Positions 18,432 to 27,674 are shown, numbered from the stretch's first letter. The stretch: 64,000 nt of DNA from Streptomyces sp. Sge12 (GCF_002080455.1 NZ_CP020555.1:7919614-7983613); one strand, 5' to 3'. Program-made: numbers and translations. The notes: generated by a model from the letters alone, not told the origin.

Positions 18432-19247
18432 GTGAACACCCTGCCACCGCCGCCGGACCCGCTCCTCCGGCCGGTACAGGACGTGCGCGCCCGCGACCTC
18501 GTTCGCGATTACGTGGACATGCACGCCCTGGTTGCCGACCTGGTTCTGCCCGTCGACGCGTCGATGTACGTCATGAGCGCGATGGAAACGTCCCGGGAGC
18601 TCATCCGGCACTCCTACTACCGGTACGAGTTCGCCACCGTCGCGGTCACGCACTCCCTGTTCGCCCTCGAGCATGTCCTCGCCGAGCGACTGGGCACGAA
18701 CGGACCGCTCCACCTCCTCATCGAGCGAGCCACCGACGCAGGGCTCATCACGGCCGGACTCGCTGTCGAACTCGACCGCAGCCGACTGCTGCGCGAAAAG
18801 CTCACGCAGGGCGCCGAGTCAAGTGCCGCCCTCCGCCCGCTCCGGGCACTCGCAATGGTGCGTGCCGTCTTCGATGCCGTCTCCCTGCTCCTTCGCCCAG
18901 CGTCTGCGGCAGAGGCGACAGCCGCCGACGTGGGCGGAGCACAGACCGAAGTCGGACTCACCGGGCTGTGGGAGGACCACCTGCGCGCCCTGTTCCCCGA
19001 CGGCTTCCGCGGCGTGGACTTCGACGGCGTGGACCTGGTCCTCCTGGACGCCGACGTTGCCGGCCTCGTACAGAGGGAGCTGAAAGGTGGACTCGACGAC
19101 AGCGGCATCGCCTACCTGTGGGGCTGCATCGCCGCCCTCGACAAGATCGTGCCGCTGATCAACGAGGAGTACTGCGCCGCCTACTTTGCGAGACTTCGGA
19201 CGATGGCCCAGGTCGCGGCAGCGCCTTACATCCCCACCGCGATCTGA
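18432..19247 (+). CDS. Unknown protein, possible HEPN-like helical domain
   Basis: A 271-residue, largely helical, soluble protein from a GTG start at VNTLPPPPD. The segment HSYYRYEFATVAVTHSLFAL followed by EHVLAERLG (residues of about 60-90) resembles the first helix pair of HEPN/DUF4145-type proteins, but no clear RX4-6H ribonuclease motif is visible. The C-terminal half includes IAYLWGCIAALDKIVPLINE. It follows the EccA-like ATPase on the same strand after 335 bp. Function is unknown. The HEPN suggestion is weak. Confidence 0.6.
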   Translation: MNTLPPPPDPLLRPVQDVRARDLVRDYVDMHALVADLVLPVDASMYVMSAMETSRELIRHSYYRYEFATVAVTHSLFALEHVLAERLGTNGPLHLLIERATDAGLITAGLAVELDRSRLLREKLTQGAESSAALRPLRALAMVRAVFDAVSLLLRPASAAEATAADVGGAQTEVGLTGLWEDHLRALFPDGFRGVDFDGVDLVLLDADVAGLVQRELKGGLDDSGIAYLWGCIAALDKIVPLINEEYCAAYFARLRTMAQVAAAPYIPTAI

Positions 19248-19424
19248 CCACCGAGGTTCCGGCGCACGCTCGTCCGGCTGCCGGACGTGCGCAGCCCAAC
19301 CTCCCGCAGGATTGGCCGCGCCGGCCCGGATGAGGCCTTGGTGCGCGCGAAGTGCGTCTCATCGCCGCGTGGTTGACGCTTCGCGTCGGACGGCTCGGCC
19401 GGGCTCTGCGATAGGTTGCCTGCC

Positions 19425-19973
19425 ATGATCGAATTTGGGCCTGTGAGCTGGCCACCCGCCCCCATACGGACCGAACGGCTCGTTCTGCGTCAGTCCGAGG
19501 CCCGCGACCGGGCGGCGGTCATCGAGCTGTTCGCATCGCCCGAGGTGGGTACCTACACCGGCGGCCCCCGGCCCCGCGACGAGCTCGAAGCCGCGGTGCC
19601 CGAGGTGCCGGGGCGGCGCCCCGGCTTCTTCGTGATCGATGTCGACGGAGCGATGATCGGCATGATCACGCTCGATCGGCGCGACGCGGGGCGACCGGGT
19701 CACGTCCGTCCCGACGCCGGTGAGGTCGAGCTCGGCTACATGTTCCTGCCGGAGGCGTGGGGGCGCGGGTACGCCGCCGAGGCGTGTGCAGCGGCACTCG
19801 ACTGGTGCGCCGACGCGCTTCCCGGCGAGCCGGTGGTCCTCTGTACCCAGACCGCCAACGACCGCGCGATGCGCCTCGCGGCGAGACTGGGATTCACCGA
19901 GGTGGGGCGGTTCGAGGAGTACGGCGCCGAGCAGTGGTTCGGCGTACGGCCCCCGACCACGCCGTCCGGTTGA
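19425..19973 (+). CDS. GNAT family N-acetyltransferase
   Basis: A 182-residue acetyltransferase of the RimJ/RimL type (Acetyltransf_3). The start RTERLVLRQSEARD, the strand VELGYMFLPEAWGRGYAAEA with the Q/RxxGxG/A-like acetyl-CoA loop (GRGYAA), and the closing TANDRAMRLAARLGFTEVGR are diagnostic. The acceptor substrate is unknown. The ATG lies seven bases after TAGGTT, which suggests a leaderless mRNA. No ribosome binding site is visible. Confidence 0.9.
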   Translation: MIEFGPVSWPPAPIRTERLVLRQSEARDRAAVIELFASPEVGTYTGGPRPRDELEAAVPEVPGRRPGFFVIDVDGAMIGMITLDRRDAGRPGHVRPDAGEVELGYMFLPEAWGRGYAAEACAAALDWCADALPGEPVVLCTQTANDRAMRLAARLGFTEVGRFEEYGAEQWFGVRPPTTPSG

Positions 19974-20066
19974 GCTCGGCGGCCGGACCCCTCCGGCCGG
20001 TGACCGACCGCCGAACGCGAGGTCGGATTCCCGCCAGCAAGTGCATGCCCGCCCGGGAGAGAGTCG

Positions 20067-20778
20067 GTGACGGCCCGCGCTCCCGATCGCGAGCCGGTCG
20101 CTCCGACCGACACCCCGCGAAAGGCGCAGCAGATGCACGTGGTCCCCGGGCTCAAGGTCCTGTACTTCGGAACTCCGGTGGTGTTGATCAGTTCACGCAA
20201 CGAGGACGGGACGGCGAACCTGGCGCCGATGTCCTCCGCATGGTGGCTCGGCCGGTACTGCATGCTCGGGCTGGGCAACAACGCCCGGACGACCGCGAAC
20301 CTGCTGCGGGAGGGCGAGTGCGTGCTCAACCTGCCCTCGTCGGCGATGGCCGATGCCGTCGACCGGATCGCGCTCACCACCGGGAAGCCGGACATGCCCG
20401 ACTACAAGACGAAGCAGGGCTACCGGTACGAGCCGGACAAGTTCGCGGCCGCAGGGCTGACCGAGCAGGCATCGGACCTGGTACGGGCCCCCAGGGTCGC
20501 GGAATGCCCCGTTCAACTGGAGTGCAGGACCGTCTCGGCGCACCCCTTCGGCGGCGGCGATACGGACGCCACCGCCTTCCAGGTCGAGGTGCTCCGCGCC
20601 CATGTGGACGAGGAACTGGTCATCCCGGGAACCCACTACGTGGATCCGGTCGGCTGGGACCCGCTGATCATGAAGTTCTGTGAGTTCTTCGGAGGCGGAA
20701 CCAACCAGTCTCCGCCCGTCGAAGCTCGCCAAGGGCTGGAACATGCCGCACCGCGCGACGGACCGCGTCACGAGGTAG
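20067..20778 (+). pseudogene. Flavin reductase-like FMN-binding protein, C-terminal frameshift
   Basis: A flavin-reductase-family (FMN-binding split-barrel) protein of about 235 residues. VVLISSRNEDGTANLAPMSS and the ALTTGKPDMPDYK region match the family. After KFCEFFGGGTNQ at about 20708 the frame moves by one base. The expected family ending LRPSKLAKGWNMP continues in the next frame to a TAG at 20776. Without the shift the frame runs on into non-protein-like Arg/Pro/Ser sequence. The GTG start follows GGGAGAG. An ATG at 20133 is possible. Only the last 20 or so residues are affected, so the product might still fold. Confidence 0.75.
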
Positions 20779-20875
20779 CGGGTGCAACCGGCTCGGCTCG
20801 GCACGCGTCGGATCGCCTTGCGGCAGGTACGTTTCGCTCACCGGCCGGAGCCGCCCCCGACACTAGGCTCAGGAC

Positions 20876-21718
20876 GTGGGACAGCCCGAGCAGCGCGTCG
20901 AAGGCGCAGGACCGTTCACCACCCGGCTCACCTGGCAGCGCCCCCAAGGGGAGACGGTGGTCTGGGACTCGCGGCTGGCGCGCAGGCGCGGCACGCTGTC
21001 GGTCCGGGGCCCGGGGGACACGGCCGACCGGCCCTCGCCCGCCGGTCCGCAGGCACTGCACCGGCTGCGCAGGCTCAACGCCATCGCCTCGAGCGCGTTC
21101 GTCATCGGCGGGGCGCTCTTCGCGATCGGGGCGGCCCTCGCCCAGTTCGGCGCGGGTGATCCGTTCCAGAGCGCCTGCGTGTACTTCGCCGGGGGACTGT
21201 TCTTCAACACCGGGGGCTACGCCTCGCTCCTCCAGGTGCTGAACGCGCCCCGCCACGCTCCCGATGGCCGGTTCCTCGGCACGGCCGACTGGAGGTGGTG
21301 GGGGTACGAGCCGATGCGGCTGGACTGGCTGAGCACGTTCGTCCTGTTCGTCGGAACACTGGTCTTCGGCATCAACCTGTTCGACTCCTTCCTGCAGGGC
21401 CTCACCGTCCAGCAGGTCAACCGGCTGATCTGGACCCCCGACGTCATCGGGTGCGTGCTGTTCCTGATCTCGGGGCATCTGGCGTTCGTCGAGATCTGCC
21501 ATCGCTCCCGGATCTGCTTCCGCTCGCGCAGCCTCGGGTGGTGGATCGTCGCGGTGAACCAGATCGGCTCTCTGCTCTTCATGGTCTCGGCCGTGGCCGC
21601 CTTCACCCGCCCCGGCACCGGCGACCTGGTCAATGTCGGCATCGCCAACTGGGGCACACTGACCGGCGCCATCAGCTTCTCGATCGGCGGCGTCCTCCAG
21701 TTCTTCGAACGGCCGTAG
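20876..21718 (+). CDS. YrhK-like integral membrane protein
   Basis: A 280-residue protein with about six membrane spans beginning near residue 65 (AIASSAFVIGGALFAIGAAL) and ending SFSIGGVLQFFERP. The pattern INAIASSAFVIGGALF and the final helix resemble the YrhK domain family, whose role is unknown. The first 60 residues are cytoplasmic. It starts with GTG. The gene converges with the sigma-like protein gene only 7 bp away. Confidence 0.75.
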   Translation: MGQPEQRVEGAGPFTTRLTWQRPQGETVVWDSRLARRRGTLSVRGPGDTADRPSPAGPQALHRLRRLNAIASSAFVIGGALFAIGAALAQFGAGDPFQSACVYFAGGLFFNTGGYASLLQVLNAPRHAPDGRFLGTADWRWWGYEPMRLDWLSTFVLFVGTLVFGINLFDSFLQGLTVQQVNRLIWTPDVIGCVLFLISGHLAFVEICHRSRICFRSRSLGWWIVAVNQIGSLLFMVSAVAAFTRPGTGDLVNVGIANWGTLTGAISFSIGGVLQFFERP

Positions 21719-21725
21719 GCCGCTC

Positions 21726-23714
21726 CTAGTCCCGCCCTCCGCGGTCGCCGTCCAGGCCCGTGATGACGGCTCCGCTGTGCAGCCGCGCGGTCAACGCGGG
21801 CCGGGCGGCCGGTGCGGGAGCAGGTGCAGGCGCAGGCGCCGGTGCCGGTGCGGTCAGGGAGCGGCCCGAGGCGTGGGCGCGTACGGGACCGGTGGCGTCG
21901 ATCTCGGCGACCTCGCGGCTGCCCGCGGCGAGCAGGTAGGGCCGCCCCGAGGGTGCGCTCCACACCGTGCCCGCGAGGACGTGCTGGCCGAACCGGCCGC
22001 AGGCGGCCGTGGCGCGGGCCCGGGCCACCGGCACCGAGGACCCGCCGGCCGGGCGCAGGCGTACCTCGACATCGCCCTGTCCCGACCAGTGGGTGGCGCG
22101 GCTGCACGACCAGACGGCCCGTCCGGAGTTCTCGGGGAGGTCGGCCGCGGCGAAGTCCCACAGGTTCACCGACCGTACGGCGCGGGCGTCCACCCCCTGC
22201 AGCGTGCAGGCCTCCTGCGCCCAACGTTCCAGGGCGGCGGGCCCCGTGGCCTCCCGGGGCTGCCGCGCCGGTACGGCCGCGGCGCCCTCCGCGAGCGGCG
22301 TGTACGTGAGGTGGACCGGGAGCAGGCCGCCGAGGTCGGCCAGGAGGAAGGAGTGCTTCTCCACGATCCGCGCCGATGAGGCGACCTCCAGTACGGGCCG
22401 GCTGCCGCACGGTCCGTCCGTACGGGGCACACGGGCCAGGACCGTGCCGTCGCGGTCGATCGGCAGGGTGCGGACGGGCTCGGCGGGAGCGCCCAGGTCC
22501 CGTTCGGCGGCGGTCGCGATCCAGGGGGCGAGCAACTGCCGTGCCGTGTCGCCGGTTCGGCCGAGGGTGAGCGCCGCGGCGGTGGTGACGCCGGCGTCGT
22601 CCACCCGGGAGATGTCGAGGGAGCGGCGGCGGCCGTCGCGCTCGACGTACCGGACGATGCGGTCCCCGTCGAGGAGCACGACGGCGGAGGCACCGCCCGG
22701 GGCACCTGCCGGGCCGTCGGCATCTCCCGCGTACAGCAGGTGCGGTGGGTGGACGGGGGGTTCGGCCGGGGTCGCGGGGGAGACGGTCACCGCCGTGCCC
22801 TCGGGCGGTGCGGCCCAGGTGCCGAGGGCACGGGTGAGGAGGGCGCTGTCGCCCGTACGGGAGCCCCGGGCCGGCCACGCGGTGAAGTCGACCCGGCCGG
22901 TGTCGGACCAGGCCTGGGCGGGGACACGGACCAGCCTGGCGGGGTCCAGGGCGGTCCGGGCGGCAGGGGAGCCCGCGTAGGGGCCGGAGGCGGTCGGATC
23001 GGGACCTCCCCCGGCTGCTGCCCGGCCGAGGACGGCGGCGAGGACCAGGACGCCGATTGCCGCCCAGGCGGCGCGCACCCGGTTGCGGCGGCGGAGCAGG
23101 TCGGAGGGGCGGGTGTTGACCGCGGCGGCATCGAGCGCGGTGGGGTGGGGGAGGGCCGCGTACGGGCCCGCCTCCCCGGTGGGCGCCGAGGTGTCCGCGG
23201 GGCCGGTCGGGACGGCGAGGGCCGCACGGACGGCGGCCGCCGCATCACGGATCCCGGCGTGCTCCAGTACGCGTACGGCCCCGGGCTCGTCCAGCCCGTC
23301 GAGCCGGCACAGTACGTGGGCGGCCCGGGCCGCCGGGGTCAGTGGGGCCAGGGTACGGGCGATCTCGTCGAGGCCCTCCGCCGCGGGCCACATCCGCAGC
23401 CCCCACACCCACGGCGGCAACGGCAGGGGCGGTCGGCCCGGCCCGGCGACGCGGCGGACCACTTCGGCCCGTACGGCCGTCAAGATGTCGGGGCGGTCCT
23501 CCGTACCGGGGCCGGTGCTGCCGCCGCCGTGGCTGCCGCGGCCGGCGGAGCGCAGCGCCTGCTGGACCGCCCGATGGGCGCGCAGCACACGGGAGTGCCG
23601 GTCGAGGGTGGTGGGCAGCGAGAGGTAGGCCAGACGCACGAGTTGGGGGTAGCGCTCAACGATGACAGCCTCGGCTTGCTGCACGGAGGCCCTGGATCCA
23701 TTTCGTAGTCCCAC
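21726..23714 (-). CDS. Membrane protein with N-terminal sigma-factor-like region
   Basis: A 662-residue protein. Residues 1-55 (VIVERYPQLVRLAYLSLP) resemble ECF sigma region 2, and residues of about 120-180 (LTPAARAAHVLCRLDGLDEP) resemble region 4, both diverged. A single span lies near 218-235 (AWAAIGVLVLAAVLG). The rest is extracytoplasmic, with beta-rich sequence and an Ala-Pro tract near the C-terminus. The arrangement suggests a membrane-tethered, probably non-functional sigma-like protein. It is divergent from a degenerate caspase-like gene, and the pair is likely conserved as a unit. Function is unknown. Confidence 0.7.
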   Translation of the reverse strand: MGLRNGSRASVQQAEAVIVERYPQLVRLAYLSLPTTLDRHSRVLRAHRAVQQALRSAGRGSHGGGSTGPGTEDRPDILTAVRAEVVRRVAGPGRPPLPLPPWVWGLRMWPAAEGLDEIARTLAPLTPAARAAHVLCRLDGLDEPGAVRVLEHAGIRDAAAAVRAALAVPTGPADTSAPTGEAGPYAALPHPTALDAAAVNTRPSDLLRRRNRVRAAWAAIGVLVLAAVLGRAAAGGGPDPTASGPYAGSPAARTALDPARLVRVPAQAWSDTGRVDFTAWPARGSRTGDSALLTRALGTWAAPPEGTAVTVSPATPAEPPVHPPHLLYAGDADGPAGAPGGASAVVLLDGDRIVRYVERDGRRRSLDISRVDDAGVTTAAALTLGRTGDTARQLLAPWIATAAERDLGAPAEPVRTLPIDRDGTVLARVPRTDGPCGSRPVLEVASSARIVEKHSFLLADLGGLLPVHLTYTPLAEGAAAVPARQPREATGPAALERWAQEACTLQGVDARAVRSVNLWDFAAADLPENSGRAVWSCSRATHWSGQGDVEVRLRPAGGSSVPVARARATAACGRFGQHVLAGTVWSAPSGRPYLLAAGSREVAEIDATGPVRAHASGRSLTAPAPAPAPAPAPAPAARPALTARLHSGAVITGLDGDRGGRD

Positions 23715-23841
23715 GATGCGGACAACGAGTGAATCATGGGATGGTCACATTCCCCTCCGTCCCCTCCCCGGTGTGGGGTTGGGGGGTGCTCGGGGGAGGC
23801 CGTATTCTCGGGGTGGGGTGCGGAGTGGATACGGTCTGTTC

Positions 23842-25161
23842 ATGGATCTGAATGGGCCGGGGCCGCAGCGGGGGCATGTTCTGCTGATAGCGGGGGACGT
23901 GGCGGTGCGCCGTCGGGCGGTGCAGCTGGCCCCCAGTGCGAATCTGGCGGCGTTGGCGATGGTGCCGGCCTCGGTGTTGCTGGGCAGTGAGGTGCCGACC
24001 GACACGGTGTGCCTGGACGGGACGCGTGACCCGAACACGGTCCTGGCGCGGCTGCGTTCGGCGGCGGCTGCTCCGGGTCCGCTGCTGGTGTACCTGTCGG
24101 GCCGGCTGACCGCGGACCGGCGCGGCCGTCGTCTGTACTTCGCGTTGGCGGGGACCACGGCATCGGCGGTGCGTTACACGGCGGTGCCCTGGGAGTGGCT
24201 GGGTGGCGAGTTGCGGAGGCGTCCGGCGGGCCTGACGACGGTGCTCCTGGACCTCGCTGCGGACCGGGACGCGTGGCCGTTGCTGCAGGAGTCCGGAAGT
24301 CTGCCGGTTTCGCCGGGTGCGCAGGTGTACGGGGTGGTGTGCCCGCCGGGGTTCGCGGCGGGTGGTGAGGGTGCGGTGAGCGGCTATACGCGGCAGTGGA
24401 TCGACCAGTTGAGGCGTTCACCGGTGCGGCCCTCGGACGTGCAGTTGCATGCGCTCGCGGCGGGGGCCGCGGGGTTGCCCCCGGGTGCCCTGGTCCTGCC
24501 GACCGCCCGCGAACTGGGTATGCGCACCGGCCCGGTACCGCAGCAACAGCAACAACAGCACGACCACCACCACCAGCAACAGCACCAGCAACAGCACCAG
24601 CAACAGCAGTCGCTGCGGCCGGCCGACGGCGGGCCGCAGGAGCATCCGACCCGGCCCGTCCCCCGCCCCGACCCGGCTCCGGAGGCAGTACCGGGTGGGG
24701 ATCCCGCCGTGGCGTCGGACGGGGATCCGCGGCCGTACATCCACGCGTTGGCGTCGAGCGGCCGGCACGGTGAGGCGGCGTTGCTGGCGCGGGCGTGGGA
24801 GGAGTACGTACGAGGGGTGTACGGGGTCTCGTCGGCGCAGGCGATGGAGTGGGCGGAGATCCGTGCCGATCTGGCGCGGATGGCGGGTGACTTCGTACTG
24901 GCGGCGCGGTTGTGGATGGGGGCGTGCCGGGTCCGTCTGGCCGGGCCGGGCGGGGGCGGCCCGGAGGCGCTGGCTGCGGCGGCCGGTGCCGTGTACTGCT
25001 GGACGCGGCTGGCTGAGCGGGAAGCGGTGGTGGAGGTGGGGGTGGACCTGGTGGCCGTGCTGCGTGCGCTGCCCGGGCTGGATCCGCGCTACCTGGAGCT
25101 GGCCCGGGCGCGGCTCTCGGCGTGGGAGGAGTCCGGCCTGCCCCGCCCCGCCCGCACCTGA
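23842..25161 (+). CDS. Degenerate caspase-like protein with Gln/His tract and helical C-terminus
   Basis: A 439-residue protein. Residues of about 10-210 follow a caspase-like layout: VLARLRSAAAAPGPLLVYLS, then RLYFALAGTT, then LTTVLLDLAAD. However, the positions expected for the catalytic His (YFSGHG) and Cys (LLDxC) are SGRL and LLDLA, so it appears inactive. Residues 233-255 are almost only Gln and His, encoded by CAG/CAA/CAC. The C-terminal 150 residues are TPR-like helices (SGRHGEAALLARAWEEY). The ATG is six bases after TACGGT, suggesting a leaderless transcript. Function is unknown. Confidence 0.7.
   Translation: MDLNGPGPQRGHVLLIAGDVAVRRRAVQLAPSANLAALAMVPASVLLGSEVPTDTVCLDGTRDPNTVLARLRSAAAAPGPLLVYLSGRLTADRRGRRLYFALAGTTASAVRYTAVPWEWLGGELRRRPAGLTTVLLDLAADRDAWPLLQESGSLPVSPGAQVYGVVCPPGFAAGGEGAVSGYTRQWIDQLRRSPVRPSDVQLHALAAGAAGLPPGALVLPTARELGMRTGPVPQQQQQQHDHHHQQQHQQQHQQQQSLRPADGGPQEHPTRPVPRPDPAPEAVPGGDPAVASDGDPRPYIHALASSGRHGEAALLARAWEEYVRGVYGVSSAQAMEWAEIRADLARMAGDFVLAARLWMGACRVRLAGPGGGGPEALAAAAGAVYCWTRLAEREAVVEVGVDLVAVLRALPGLDPRYLELARARLSAWEESGLPRPART
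24541..24609 (+). repeat. CAG/CAC trinucleotide-like tract within a coding sequence
   Basis: Twenty-three consecutive codons encode only Gln, His and one Asp, with runs such as CAGCAACAGCACCAGCAACA. It interrupts the linker between the caspase-like and helical regions. Such tracts are prone to length change. Confidence 0.8.
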
Positions 25162-25184
25162 GTCCGCGCAACGGAACGGCGGAG

Positions 25185-25529
25185 TCACTCGGGATGCGCC
25201 ACCGCGTCCTTCTGCAGTTCCACCGCGGCCAGCAGGCTCAGCTTCGGCTCCGCCGTGCGCAACGCCTTGACCGCGGCGACCGACCCGATGTCCCCCGTGA
25301 ATCCGGCGGCCGTCAGCCGGGAGCGGACCCAGCGGGCGCGCAGCTGCTTCTCGCTGGCCGTGGCGGCTGCTTCGGCGAGTGCGATGGCCCGTTCCAGGCC
25401 CGGGCGCTCCTCGGGCGAGGCGTCGTCCAGCGCCTGGCGCAGGGCTGCCGTGATCGTGTCCGCGTCACGGATAAGCAGGACGAAGTTGTGCTTGGTGTTC
25501 ATTCCCAGGAATCCCGTCATGCGGATCAT
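25185..25529 (-). CDS. Small unknown helical protein
   Basis: Up to 114 residues, mostly helical and charged: TITAALRQALDDASPEERPG and ERAIALAEAAATASEKQLRA. I do not recognise a family. The start is uncertain. MIRMTGFLG gives 114 residues, and MNTKHNFVL (25502) is a shorter option. It converges with the caspase-like gene. No signal peptide or span is visible. Confidence 0.55.
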   Translation of the reverse strand: MIRMTGFLGMNTKHNFVLLIRDADTITAALRQALDDASPEERPGLERAIALAEAAATASEKQLRARWVRSRLTAAGFTGDIGSVAAVKALRTAEPKLSLLAAVELQKDAVAHPE

Positions 25530-25662
25530 CGTGACAACCGTGTCCCGTGCGCAGCAAGGGACTTGAGGAGTCGCTGAGGTTCGGCGCAGGCCTCCCCGCG
25601 GGCGGTACGGCCCTACATTCGGCTATACCCTCACGAATTGGTGAGAGGCTATCACGAATCTG

Positions 25663-25692
25663 TTGACGCCTCACTCGCGCTCGCGTTACAAC
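25663..25692 (+). promoter_or_regulatory. Promoter candidate for the secreted SRPBCC gene
   Basis: TTGACG at 25663 and TACAAC at 25687 are separated by 18 bp and lie about 65 bp upstream of the ATG at 25757. The stretch around it is unusually AT-rich for this window. Confidence 0.45.
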
Positions 25693-25756
25693 TTCTAACG
25701 AGAACGTGAGCCTGTCCCAACCGGGTGACGCTCACGTAACCGACAGAGGAGACCAC

Positions 25757-26395
25757 ATGCCCGGCACCCGCACCGCCGTGTTGTCCGTCCCGCTCGCACT
25801 CGGCCTTCTGTGCGCCGCCGTCGCACCCGCCGGGGCCGCCGACCTCCCCGCCCCGTATGGCTCCCGCCCGGACGCATCCCTCACCTGTCGCGGCAGGGGC
25901 GTCGACCCGAACGCCCTCGTCCGCCACCGGACCGAGACCCTCATCGCCGCCCCGCTGCGCACGGTCTGGAAGCTCCAGACCGATGTGGAGCGCTGGCCTT
26001 CCTGGCAGGCCCCCGTCGAGTCCGTGCAGCGGCTCGACCACGGCCCCCTCCGCAAGGGCTCGGCGTTCCGGTGGACGATGCCGATCCCTCCCAACCCCTC
26101 AACCCCCGCCACCAGCCTTGACATCACGTCGACGGTCGGTCAGATCGAGCGTGGCGCGTGCATCCGCTGGACCGGTCCCGCGATCGGCGAAGGACTGCGC
26201 ATCGACGGCGTCCACGTGTGGACCTTCACCAAGGTCAGGGGCGGCGTCCTCGTGCGGACCGAGGAGACCCACACCGGCGCCGAGGTCGAGGCGAACGTCC
26301 CCGTCGCGACCCGGCTCCTGCGCGACGGCCTGGGGGCGTGGCTGCGCGACCTCAAGTCCGAGGCCGAAGCGCAGTCCCGCGCCGCCTCGCGCTGA
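25757..26395 (+). CDS. Secreted SRPBCC (START-like) family protein
   Basis: A 212-residue protein with a clear Sec signal peptide (TRTAVLSVPLALGLLCAAVA, cleavage near PAGAA). The mature part is a SRPBCC/polyketide-cyclase-like fold: VRHRTETLIAAPLRTVWKLQ, then DVERWPSWQAPVESV, then FTKVRGGVLVRTEETHTG and a C-terminal amphipathic helix. These proteins bind hydrophobic ligands in a deep cavity. Secreted versions are less common. The ATG follows AGAGGAGA. It is 240 bp upstream of a terpene synthase gene on the same strand, so a lipid-like ligand is plausible but unproven. Confidence 0.85.
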   Translation: MPGTRTAVLSVPLALGLLCAAVAPAGAADLPAPYGSRPDASLTCRGRGVDPNALVRHRTETLIAAPLRTVWKLQTDVERWPSWQAPVESVQRLDHGPLRKGSAFRWTMPIPPNPSTPATSLDITSTVGQIERGACIRWTGPAIGEGLRIDGVHVWTFTKVRGGVLVRTEETHTGAEVEANVPVATRLLRDGLGAWLRDLKSEAEAQSRAASR

Positions 26396-26633
26396 CCGTG
26401 CCAGGGGGAGGTCCGGTGCCGCCGACCCGCGTCGGGCCGGGCCGACTCCGGTCGGCGGGGGTGCAACGGCGCGTGCCGGGCGTCCGGTGGTACGCGTGGT
26501 GTGCGCAGGTGCGTCGGGTGCATGTGTGCGCTCCCTGTCGGGAGCCGGGTGGGGGCGGCAGGGTGGTCGAGGTCGGCGATCACGGACCGGCACCGCACTC
26601 CACCGGATCACCCACCCCGACACCCGGAGAACC

Positions 26634-27674
26634 ATGCCCCAGGACATCGACTTCGACCTCCCCGCCGTCTCCGTGACCCATCCCGATCTCGAAGGCGCGC
26701 GTCGGCGCAACCTGGCATGGGTGCGCCGTACGGGCCTGGTCACGGGCGACCGGGCACTGGACTGGTACACCTCGTGGGACATGCCGCGGCTGGCCGCCCT
26801 GGGCTACCCCCACGCCCGGGGCGCCGCGTTGGACCTGTGCGCGGACGCCATGGGGTTCTTCTTCGTCTTCGACGACCAGTTCGACGGCCCCCTCGGCCGG
26901 GACCCGGCCCGGACCGCCCGCGTGTGCCAGCAGTTGATCGACATCGCCCACGGCGCACCCGCGGGCCCCGGCGCGGACGCCTGCTCGAGAGCGTTCGCTG
27001 ACATCCGGGCCCGCAGCACCCTGGGCGCCCACCCCGCCTGGACCGCGCGGACCGCACACGAATGGGAGTACTACTTCGCCGCCCACGCCCACGAGGCGGC
27101 GGGCCGCCTGCGAGGCACCCCCTCCGACATGGAGACCTACCTCCACGTCCGCCGCGGCATCGCCGCCACCGACCTGCCCCTCTCCCTCGGCGAGCGCGCC
27201 GCGGACATCACCGTCCCGGCCGCAGCCTTCCACGCCCCGCAGCTGCGCATCATGCGGCAGACGGCGATCGACGTCACGTTCATGTGCAACGACGTGTACT
27301 CCCTGGAGAAGGAGGAGGCGCGCGGCGACGTGGACAACCTCGTCCTCGTCCTGGAGCACACCCGCTCCCTCGGCCGGCACGAGGCCGTCACCGCCGCCTG
27401 CGCCGAAGTGGACCGGCGCGTGCGGCGGTTCCGGGAGCTCGCAGGGCAGGTCCCGGGGCTGTGCACCCGACTCGACCTCTCCGACGGTGAGAGAGCCGCC
27501 GTCAACACCTACGTCAGCGTCATGACCGCGTGGATGAGCGGCTACCACGCCTGGCAGACCCGGACCCTGCGCTACCGCACCGCGCCCCGCATCGTGCCCG
27601 CATCCGGTCCCGGCCACCTCGACCGGATCCTCGACACCCCACGCCCCGGCGTCGGCGTACCGGAAACGCTCTGA
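26634..27674 (+). CDS. Class I terpene synthase (sesquiterpene cyclase family)
   Basis: A 346-residue bacterial terpene cyclase. The Asp-rich motif is DDQFD near residue 80 and the NSE triad is NDVYSLEKE near residue 219. A C-terminal Arg-Tyr pair (TLRYRT) completes the diphosphate site. HARGAALDLCADAMGFFFVF before the first motif is typical. It should ionise farnesyl or geranyl diphosphate with Mg. The product cannot be predicted. The ATG follows CCCGGAGAACC. A secreted SRPBCC gene precedes it and a beta-lactamase-fold hydrolase gene follows. Confidence 0.93.
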   Translation: MPQDIDFDLPAVSVTHPDLEGARRRNLAWVRRTGLVTGDRALDWYTSWDMPRLAALGYPHARGAALDLCADAMGFFFVFDDQFDGPLGRDPARTARVCQQLIDIAHGAPAGPGADACSRAFADIRARSTLGAHPAWTARTAHEWEYYFAAHAHEAAGRLRGTPSDMETYLHVRRGIAATDLPLSLGERAADITVPAAAFHAPQLRIMRQTAIDVTFMCNDVYSLEKEEARGDVDNLVLVLEHTRSLGRHEAVTAACAEVDRRVRRFRELAGQVPGLCTRLDLSDGERAAVNTYVSVMTAWMSGYHAWQTRTLRYRTAPRIVPASGPGHLDRILDTPRPGVGVPETL

